From NCBI GenBank assembly GCA_002426025.1, contig DINP01000139.1, forward strand, positions 12,683 to 25,845: a stretch of 13,163 bases of DNA, read 5' to 3'. Under the pieces are notes generated by a model. The model saw only the letters and a list, made by a program, of their open reading frames with translations, did no database searches and was not told where the DNA came from. Both the position numbers and the translations under genes were made by a program. Below, one piece after another: positions 7,766-13,163 of this stretch (positions are counted from its first letter, which is position 1; each line of letters starts with the position of its first letter). This DNA comes from Bacteroidales bacterium UBA5537. GTDB taxonomy: Bacteria > Bacteroidota > Bacteroidia > Bacteroidales > Lentimicrobiaceae.

Positions 7766-9460
7766 TTACCTGGATGTATCTATAAATTTTGTTTGGAAAT
7801 CTTCCCAAATCTCAGGCGCAAGATCAGCCAGAACATTGTCAGTAATTTCCCCTCCATCCTGCAAAACGATATGTGCGTAAACAGATGAGTTTGATCTTGC
7901 AGAAGAAGAGAAATATTCCTTGAGCCTGGTAAATTCTTCTTTTAACCATTTTTTTGTTTTGTCACCCATAAACAGGAATTCAATTTCCCTCATCCAGTTT
8001 TTTGGTTCTAACATATACACCCATCCATCAGAATACGGAGATGAATTAAGGATTGAAGCATCAGTTTCAAGAGCTTTATTTTGTTCTTTAATTGTGCCGG
8101 AAACCGGAGCATAAATATTTAGTTGTTTGCCATCTTTGATAAGCGTCAGGATTTTATCACCTTTCCGAATCTTTTCACCGATCTGTCTCATCTTAATTTT
8201 TGATATGGTTCCGGTAACGTGTTGCAGGAAATCATCAATTCCGATTTTTACTATCCCGTTTTTTTCCATAAATGCCCAGGTATGAGTTTTATCAAAATAC
8301 AAGCCATAGGGAGCTTCAACGGCATCTTCATTTAATGCTGCCGATATATGTACATCATGACTGATGTCAACTGACCTATTCTTTTTCTGATAACTTACAA
8401 CTGCAGTTACAAGGAGTCCTGCTATAATTACAGGTATAAGTATCAATAGCCAGATTGAAGCATTTCCGGTTTTACTATCGGGAATTGGGAGGGTTTCAAC
8501 GCCTGTCAATAAATCAATGTTCGATATCCTTTTCGGATTGGCCAAAACGATGTACCCATTCTGATCCATAAATTGCTGGCCGTCTTCAAGAATCCATTCC
8601 AGGAAGGCCAATTCGCTTTTATCTGTTGGTTTTTCCTGCGAAATAGCATAGATACTGCCGCAAAGAGTATGCGGATATTTTCCTACCCATACACCCCTGG
8701 AGAATGTTTCAGGGTTTTTATAAATTTTTTCAAAACTGTCGATTCTACCATTTCCGTTTTTATCAATAGGAAGCAATACAATATTCTCGAGAATTTGTTT
8801 TGTTGATACATCCATTGCATCAGAAAGTCTGCAGAATCCGATGGCATAGATATCGTTTTGTATCGCTGCAATGAGTTCAGCTGCAGAGTTAACCTTTATT
8901 CCTTTGATATTTGCTTTATCAGCTTTTGCAAAGTCAGAGAGGCCTTCATTTATTACAGTATTTTCAAGATTGTAAAAATGAATTGCGGCACTTTTAGAGC
9001 TTTTTATAAGACTTTTCCATTCTTGATTTGCAGGGCCGGTAATTATTTCTTTAAATTCTTCCTGCGAAATACCACGGCTTGCCAATTCAATCAATATTGG
9101 ATTCCGGCTATTTATCAGCGGGACGATGGCGTCTCTACCAATTGTCATTCTCCAAATTCCGGTTTCATTTAAAGATGAAACAACTCTGTTTGAAATAATG
9201 CCAAGATATTTCCCGGTTTTCATTCCTTCATCTGAATAATTGTTTATTGCAATATTCACATCTGGATTTAATTTTTCATACTCAGAAGCCCAGTTCTTGG
9301 TCAGATTCATTAACTCTGGCGAGCACATGATTTCAACTGAGATTTGAGAAGTCAGGGAGGGCTGTTTGCTGGCTTGGATGCCAGTATCTTTATTAGCAAG
9401 GCTGAAATTGTTGAAAAACAACATCAGCAGCCCAGTGATCAAAAAAGAAATGTTTTTCAT
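7766..9460 (-). CDS. Fusion: periplasmic substrate-binding-like domain, TM helix, GcvH-like domain
   Basis: This 564-residue protein begins with a signal peptide (about 1-22). A PstS/ModA-like periplasmic binding fold follows (about 38-312). It includes an EF-hand-like loop DKNGNGRIDSFE (233-244) with every canonical calcium-ligand position filled. After a transmembrane helix (about 336-356) and a basic SYQKKNR stop-transfer, a cytoplasmic GcvH-like domain (about 384-485) and a C-terminal tail (about 486-564) follow. The last two parts match the separate tethered GcvH-like protein encoded at 4876-5595, including IVLQDGGE and EIWEDF. The lipoyl-lysine position again reads Gly then Lys (KDGKQLNIYAPVSG). 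No transporter permease or ATPase is nearby, so uptake is unlikely. I infer a transmembrane sensor or adaptor that couples periplasmic ligand binding to a cytoplasmic partner. It is the first gene after the candidate sigma-54 promoter, and the ATG at 9460 gives the signal peptide. Confidence 0.85.
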   Translation of the reverse strand: MKNISFLITGLLMLFFNNFSLANKDTGIQASKQPSLTSQISVEIMCSPELMNLTKNWASEYEKLNPDVNIAINNYSDEGMKTGKYLGIISNRVVSSLNETGIWRMTIGRDAIVPLINSRNPILIELASRGISQEEFKEIITGPANQEWKSLIKSSKSAAIHFYNLENTVINEGLSDFAKADKANIKGIKVNSAAELIAAIQNDIYAIGFCRLSDAMDVSTKQILENIVLLPIDKNGNGRIDSFEKIYKNPETFSRGVWVGKYPHTLCGSIYAISQEKPTDKSELAFLEWILEDGQQFMDQNGYIVLANPKRISNIDLLTGVETLPIPDSKTGNASIWLLILIPVIIAGLLVTAVVSYQKKNRSVDISHDVHISAALNEDAVEAPYGLYFDKTHTWAFMEKNGIVKIGIDDFLQHVTGTISKIKMRQIGEKIRKGDKILTLIKDGKQLNIYAPVSGTIKEQNKALETDASILNSSPYSDGWVYMLEPKNWMREIEFLFMGDKTKKWLKEEFTRLKEYFSSSARSNSSVYAHIVLQDGGEITDNVLADLAPEIWEDFQTKFIDTSR

Positions 9461-9538
9461 GATATTAAGATTTGAATTGATAAGACAATAAATTGATTAG
9501 TGTTAGTTTAAGTTTTCCATTAAAATCAATTTGCCTAT

Positions 9539-9554
9539 TTCAATAACAGTGCCA
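9539..9554 (-). promoter_or_regulatory. Candidate sigma-54 (-24/-12) promoter of the redox operon
   Basis: Read on the minus strand, 9554-9539 is TGGCACTGTTATTGAA. It has the complete -24 half TGGCAC and the correct five-base spacing to TTGA at the -12 half; consensus TTGC has C where this has A. Transcription would start near 9528, about 70 bases before the fusion-gene ATG at 9460. The presence of an NtrC-type activator in the same cluster supports the assignment. The imperfect -12 GC dinucleotide (here GA) is the main weakness. Confidence 0.55.
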
Positions 9555-9688
9555 TATCTATTTTAGTGTTATATATAGCAGATAATCAGTGTATTATAAA
9601 TTTGCGTATAGAATAATTAATCATGTGGAGTGTTGAAAATATAAACACAAGAATTTGCTAATACCCGTATTTGTCAGTAGATCAGGTA

Positions 9689-9724
9689 TAAACAGTGTGT
9701 TGTATAATATCTATACACTGTTTA
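9689..9724. repeat. Inverted repeat, possible activator binding site
   Basis: Perfect 10-bp arms TAAACAGTGT (9689-9698) and ACACTGTTTA (9715-9724) surround a 16-base spacer. An alternative inner pairing, TGTATA with TATACA (9701-9717), overlaps it. The centre lies about 150 bp upstream of the -24 element, the normal distance for an NtrC-type enhancer. No T-run follows, so a terminator role is unlikely. Confidence 0.45.
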
Positions 9725-9775
9725 ATAACTCAACAATACCAGTTGAATTCTAAAGATTTTAATTCTTTGTAGCTT

Positions 9776-9892
9776 ATGAAAAGCCTGCTAATATTGATTT
9801 ATGTAAATCCTTCTTGTATAAAGAGAGCATTCAGATCAAAGATAAATGGGATGGATGATTTGATTGTTTCCAGACATCTGTATGATTTATAA
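9776..9892 (+). pseudogene. Possible N-terminal relic of an NAD(P)H quinone reductase-like protein
   Basis: A 38-codon frame from an ATG reads MKSLLILIYVNPSC..., then KRAF and, near its end, SRHLYDL before TAA. The order of a hydrophobic beta strand, NPS, a basic helix and xxDLYDL resembles the first 40 residues of KefF/NQO-type flavodoxin-fold reductases, which run to about 175-200 residues and continue LYDLYPDF. Nothing recognisable follows in any frame that I checked. It is either a decayed remnant or a chance open frame. The judgement rests on motif memory only. Confidence 0.22.
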
Positions 9893-9976
9893 TTTACATT
9901 TTATTCATTAAAATTATCTGTCTCTGTTGTATCAAAAATGATGGAAGATAAAAGATATTAAAAAGCTTTTTCGCGT

Positions 9977-10010
9977 TTGCATATTTTTGAAAATTATTGG
10001 TTAAATTTGA
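9977..10010 (+). promoter_or_regulatory. Candidate promoter of the secreted repeat protein
   Basis: TAAATTTG at 10003-10010 is an exact TAnnTTTG box, with TTTG at 9977-9980 as a -33 element at a slightly long spacing of 22. A second exact box, TATTTTTG (9983-9990), lies just upstream without a partner. The predicted start near 10016 gives a leader of about 38 bases to the ATG at 10054. Confidence 0.4.
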
Positions 10011-10053
10011 GGATACTTTATGATTATGGTATCTTAATATCAAACCAGGTGCT

Positions 10054-11205
10054 ATGAAACTCACAGTTTTGTTATTTCTATTGTTATTTTTAAGAAATTT
10101 TGGGATTGCCCAGACTTCCTGCTTACCCGAAGGAATTGTTTTTACCCATCAGTACCAAATTGATGCATTTCAGAACCAATATCCCGGATGCACTGATATT
10201 GAAGGTAGCGTTATCATTTTTGGCGACGATGTTCAAAATGTTCTTGGATTAAGCATAATAAAATCCATCGGAGGTTATTTGCAAATAGGTCATCCTTTAT
10301 ATTCTAAGTCTCTCACTAATCTTTATGGACTTGAGGGGCTGATTTCTGTTGGAGGGGGAATTTCAATCATACATAATGCTAATCTTAATGATATTAAAGG
10401 ATTAGGTAATGTCACAGATTTAGGTACAGGGGGATTAACAATAAATTTTAATAATTCCCTTAGAACACTGGCTGGTTTGGAAAAAATTTTCAATTCAGGG
10501 GGTGTTCAGATTGAGGACAATCCATATCTTCATAGCATAGAAGGACTTTCAAGCCTGAGTGCTATAAATGGAAATGGTTTTGTATGTATTTCCAATGATA
10601 GCCTATTGAATTTTTCAGGGCTGGAAAACCTTAAAAAATGTGTGGGTAATCTTGAAATCGGAAACAACAAATCTCTAAATAGTTTTGATGCACTTCGTAA
10701 TTTGAATGAATTTTCAGGAGGCGTTTTTATATATAACAATAATTCTTTATCGAGTCTTAAAGGCCTTGATAGCATCCCAGGGGTAAAAATAACTACATTA
10801 ACAATCATCAATAATGAGTTGCTGAACAATTGTCATGTTCAAAGCGTGTGTGACCGGCTTGCTTTTGGTTTAGGCGGAATTAACCATATTCAAAATAATG
10901 CAACCGGTTGTGCCGACAATATACAAGTAATTAATAATTGCGAATCATTAGGCATTGGAGGGCATCACTATAGTGATGAAATAGAAATTGATTGTGATTT
11001 CTCGAATCAAAATCTTTTAATCAGGTCAAACCTTGGCAATAAAATAGTAGATATTGCAATTCTGGACATCAGTGGCAGAGAAATGATTAATCATTCTTTT
11101 TCTACATATTCAAGTATAAATTTAAGCAATCTGAACTCAGGATTATATTTTCTGAGGGTTAGCTACGACAAAAAGACCATTATCCGAAAGCTACTCAGGG
11201 AATAA
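10054..11205 (+). CDS. Secreted receptor-L/leucine-rich-like repeat protein with T9SS sorting tail
   Basis: The 383-residue protein has a signal peptide (MKLTVLLFLLLFLRNFGIAQ). Irregular repeats of about 22-25 residues follow (about 48-255), with patterns such as LxGLExLxSVGGGISIxxNxxLxxIxGL, typical of receptor-L-domain-like beta-solenoids in Bacteroidota. A cysteine-containing segment (Cys260, 266, 286, 296) follows. The last 65 residues form a Por secretion C-terminal domain with VDIAILDISGREM (331-343) and GLYFLRVS...TIIRKL (363-380), which directs type IX export and cell-surface attachment or release. The usual YPNP opening of that domain is replaced by other sequence. The ATG at 10054 gives a clean signal peptide. 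The protein is probably a surface or extracellular binding/adhesion protein with unknown ligand. It is divergent from the redox operon and probably unrelated to it. Confidence 0.88.
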   Translation: MKLTVLLFLLLFLRNFGIAQTSCLPEGIVFTHQYQIDAFQNQYPGCTDIEGSVIIFGDDVQNVLGLSIIKSIGGYLQIGHPLYSKSLTNLYGLEGLISVGGGISIIHNANLNDIKGLGNVTDLGTGGLTINFNNSLRTLAGLEKIFNSGGVQIEDNPYLHSIEGLSSLSAINGNGFVCISNDSLLNFSGLENLKKCVGNLEIGNNKSLNSFDALRNLNEFSGGVFIYNNNSLSSLKGLDSIPGVKITTLTIINNELLNNCHVQSVCDRLAFGLGGINHIQNNATGCADNIQVINNCESLGIGGHHYSDEIEIDCDFSNQNLLIRSNLGNKIVDIAILDISGREMINHSFSTYSSINLSNLNSGLYFLRVSYDKKTIIRKLLRE

Positions 11206-11211
11206 CAGAAA

Positions 11212-11231
11212 AAGCCCGGTTTCCCGGGCTT
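11212..11231. terminator. Shared terminator between convergent genes
   Basis: A GC-rich 8-bp stem AAGCCCGG (11212-11219) / CCGGGCTT (11224-11231) has a four-base loop, TTTC on the plus strand and GAAA on the minus strand. On the minus strand it is followed by TTTCTG, extending the stem's TT into a run of five T, so it best ends the hybrid-kinase gene. On the plus strand the tail is TCATAATCGTTTT and weaker. It sits between stop codons at 11205 and 11252. Confidence 0.8.
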
Positions 11232-11251
11232 CATAATCGTTTTGATAAGTT

Positions 11252-12946
11252 CTACTTTTTCTTACCCCATTTTATTAGTACTGATTGTACATCTTTAAAC
11301 TTAATGGGTTTAGGAAGATAATCAACCATTCCGGCATTAATGTACCGTTCGCGGTCACCGGGCATTGCATTGGCAGTAATGGCAATTATTTTGGGTCTTT
11401 CATTTTCAGGATATTTTTCGCAGATTATCTTGGTGGCTTCCATGCCGTTCATCACCGGCATCTGGATGTCCATCAACACAATATCATACTTTTTGCGCTC
11501 CATCATTTCAAGCACCTTGCGCCCATTTTCAACAGCATCAATTTTATAGCCCATTTTGCTTAGCAGGGTTATAACCAAGTCCTGGTTTGTAATATTGTCT
11601 TCAGCCAGCAGTATGCGCATCGGCAGTTTAGCCGAAAGGTTTTTATCTATATTGTGGTCGGCAAGGTTGCTGCGCTTGTTGCGTGCTTCAGCAATTACTC
11701 TCAAAACTTCTTCAAACAGTTCAGCCAGCTTGATTGGTTTTGATAACTGGGCATCAAAAATATCCTCGGGCAATTTGCTGATTTTGCCAAGTGATGTGAG
11801 CATAATCATAGGAATATCGCCTTTAAAGGGAAGCCCTTTAATCGCGGCACCCAGTTCGAGCCCGTCCATTGTTGGCATCTGCATATCAATAACAGCAAGG
11901 TCAAAGGAATCTTCAGCCTCTTCAATCGCCACCAGGGCTTCAGCACCTGATTTGGCAGTAACAGGAACCATGCCCCAGGATTCAAACTGCAGGGTGAAAA
12001 TATGTCGGTTGGTTTCATTGTCGTCAACAATCAAAACCCGGCTGCTTTTGAGTTCGGGAATCTGTCCGCGCACATAAAGCTTGGTTTTGCCAATTCCTGA
12101 AGTGCGCAGTTTAATTGTGAAAAAGAATGTTGATCCTTTTCCAACGGTACTTTCAACCCATACCCGGCCACCCATCAGTTCGATCAGGTGTTTAGCAATG
12201 GCAAGGCCAAGTCCGGTTCCACCGTAACGGCGGGTTGTTGAACTGTCGGCCTGGGTAAAGGCCTCAAACATAATGTCAATCTTATCCTTTGCAATGCCAA
12301 TTCCGCTGTCGCGGACAGAAAACTGAAGTTCCTGATGGCCTTCGGTTTCAGCTACCTTATCAATGGAAATGAAAATTTCGCCTTCTTCGGTAAACTTGAT
12401 GGCATTGTTAATCAGATTGATAAGTACCTGACGCAGACGGGTAATATCACCAACAAGGAATGGTGAAACATCGGGTTGAATCAGGTAAAGCAGGTCGAGA
12501 CCTTTTTCAATGGCTTTTTGTGCGAAAAGGTCGAGCGCATCTTCAATGCAGTTGCGAAGCTCAAACGGGGCTTCCTCAAGAGTCATTTTGCCCGATTCAA
12601 TCTTCGAGAAATCAAGAATATCGTTGATAATCGTCATCAGGTTGTCGGCACTTAACCTGAGGGTTTCGACATAATTTTTCTGTTCTACCGTTAGGCTGGT
12701 ATCGAGAAGAAGGCTTGTCATACCAATAACTCCATTCATCGGGGTTCTGATTTCATGGCTCATCATCGCCAGAAAATCAGACTTCATCCTGTTTTCTTTT
12801 TCAGCATCATCCTTGGCCCTGATCAACTCTTCTTCCTGTTGTTTCAGGTAGTTGAGTTTCGCTACAGTGTCCTTAAGTGCTTGGTTCTCACTAATAAGTT
12901 GTTGTAATGATTTCCCGGATTCATCTTGAGACTGTTTATTTTCCAT
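11252..12946 (-). CDS. Soluble hybrid histidine kinase with two receiver domains
   Basis: The 564-residue protein has a short coiled coil (about 12-55) and a HisKA domain with phospho-His64 in MMSHEIRTPMNG. Its HATPase domain has NLINNAIKF (177-185), DSGIGI (213-218) and GGTGLGLAI (242-250). Two receivers follow, both with complete active sites: REC1 about 302-420 (Asp308/309, Asp354, Lys403) and REC2 about 442-562 (Glu449/Asp450, Asp493, Lys546). There is no transmembrane helix, PAS or other sensory domain and no DNA-binding output. It probably signals to a separate phosphotransfer protein or regulator and takes input through partner proteins. By eye its codons look more GC-rich than those of the neighbours. 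The ATG at 12946 precedes the coiled coil. No clear TAnnTTTG promoter was found in the 217 bases upstream. Confidence 0.95.
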   Translation of the reverse strand: MENKQSQDESGKSLQQLISENQALKDTVAKLNYLKQQEEELIRAKDDAEKENRMKSDFLAMMSHEIRTPMNGVIGMTSLLLDTSLTVEQKNYVETLRLSADNLMTIINDILDFSKIESGKMTLEEAPFELRNCIEDALDLFAQKAIEKGLDLLYLIQPDVSPFLVGDITRLRQVLINLINNAIKFTEEGEIFISIDKVAETEGHQELQFSVRDSGIGIAKDKIDIMFEAFTQADSSTTRRYGGTGLGLAIAKHLIELMGGRVWVESTVGKGSTFFFTIKLRTSGIGKTKLYVRGQIPELKSSRVLIVDDNETNRHIFTLQFESWGMVPVTAKSGAEALVAIEEAEDSFDLAVIDMQMPTMDGLELGAAIKGLPFKGDIPMIMLTSLGKISKLPEDIFDAQLSKPIKLAELFEEVLRVIAEARNKRSNLADHNIDKNLSAKLPMRILLAEDNITNQDLVITLLSKMGYKIDAVENGRKVLEMMERKKYDIVLMDIQMPVMNGMEATKIICEKYPENERPKIIAITANAMPGDRERYINAGMVDYLPKPIKFKDVQSVLIKWGKKK

Positions 12947-13163
12947 AGGTAGTAATTTGTGATAAACCAGACTATTTGCCAGCTAAAATGCGGCCTTAAG
13001 AAAGTACTAAATTAGTAAAAATTCATTTTATGCTCAAACGAATACACAAATTTGTTGAAAAGTCGTAATGTGTATGTTGTTTATATCCTTTTTCGTTTAA
13101 TGTAACAGCGCATACATTAAATTTTGGAAAAATATTTTACGTTTTCTGCATGGTTCAAGTCCG

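Larger units (their letters stand above)
9461..10053. other. 593-bp intergenic region between divergent transcription units
   Basis: This gap separates the leftward redox operon from the rightward secreted-protein gene. It contains a sigma-54-like element (9539-9554), a long inverted repeat (9689-9724), several AGTGT motifs (two exact TTAGTGTTA copies at 9497 and 9563, others near 9587 and 9693), a 38-codon fragment (9776-9892) and a Bacteroidota promoter box for the rightward gene (10003-10010). The length and concentration of motifs suggest a regulatory region. Confidence 0.6.

Noticed and set aside
7320..7880. 186-codon plus-strand open frame
   Set aside because: It lies antisense across the HybA-like gene and the end of the fusion gene, and its Cys/His pattern is just the complement of those genes.
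7837..9844. TATCTTTG box on the minus strand at 9837-9844 as an alternative operon promoter
   Set aside because: It matches the -7 consensus but has no -33 partner and lies almost 400 bases from the first gene; the sigma-54 element is better placed.
11285..12077. Several plus-strand open frames, the longest 173 codons
   Set aside because: All lie antisense to the hybrid histidine kinase, whose domains are complete.
13120..13163. Sequence GGTTCAAGTCC at the right edge resembling a tRNA T arm
   Set aside because: No anticodon arm or D arm can be folded in the bases upstream, so it is probably a chance match.
1..13163. CRISPR arrays, insertion sequences, phage genes
   Set aside because: No regularly spaced direct repeats, transposase motifs or phage structural genes were seen on either strand.

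Overview
The window looks like a Bacteroidota (probably Bacteroidales-like, anaerobic or facultative) chromosome segment. The support is a C-terminal type IX secretion (Por) sorting domain, promoter boxes of the Bacteroidota type (TAnnTTTG) before several genes, mostly poor Shine-Dalgarno sequences, AT-rich DNA and a tRNA gene without an encoded CCA end.

Left end (1-830). A possible gene start runs off the left edge on the minus strand. Divergent to it is a GreA/GreB-family transcription factor (121-615, +). Next come an elongator-type tRNA-Met(CAT) with a good promoter and a following hairpin terminator.

Centre (976-9554, all minus strand, transcribed right to left). One directional cluster starts at a candidate sigma-54 (-24/-12) promoter near 9540-9554. 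In transcription order it encodes: (1) an exported substrate-binding-protein-like domain joined through one transmembrane helix to a cytoplasmic GcvH (lipoyl)-like domain; (2) a TAT-exported HybA-like four-cluster iron-sulfur protein with a C-terminal membrane anchor; (3) a HybB/NrfD-like quinone-reactive integral membrane protein; (4) a second membrane-tethered GcvH-like protein; (5) a membrane histidine kinase whose periplasmic domain carries CxxCH and Cx4CH haem-c-like motifs; (6) an NtrC-type sigma-54 response regulator; (7) an archaemetzincin metallopeptidase. No catalytic (molybdopterin or hydrogenase) subunit accompanies the HybA/HybB pair. Both GcvH-like domains lack a lysine at the usual lipoylation position and share an extra C-terminal tail. 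I infer a redox-regulated membrane electron-transfer system whose kinase reads periplasmic redox state or ligand through c-haem and drives the operon through sigma-54. The electron donor or acceptor and the role of the GcvH-like domains are unknown.

Right end (9461-13163). A 593-bp intergenic region holds the sigma-54 element, a 10-bp inverted repeat about 150 bp upstream of it, repeated AGTGT motifs and a 38-codon fragment that may be the relic of a flavodoxin-fold quinone reductase. It is followed by a secreted leucine-rich/receptor-L-like repeat protein with a T9SS sorting tail (+). Convergent to that, across a shared hairpin terminator, is a soluble hybrid histidine kinase with two receiver domains (-). 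The last 217 bp (12947-13163) show no gene that I can support.
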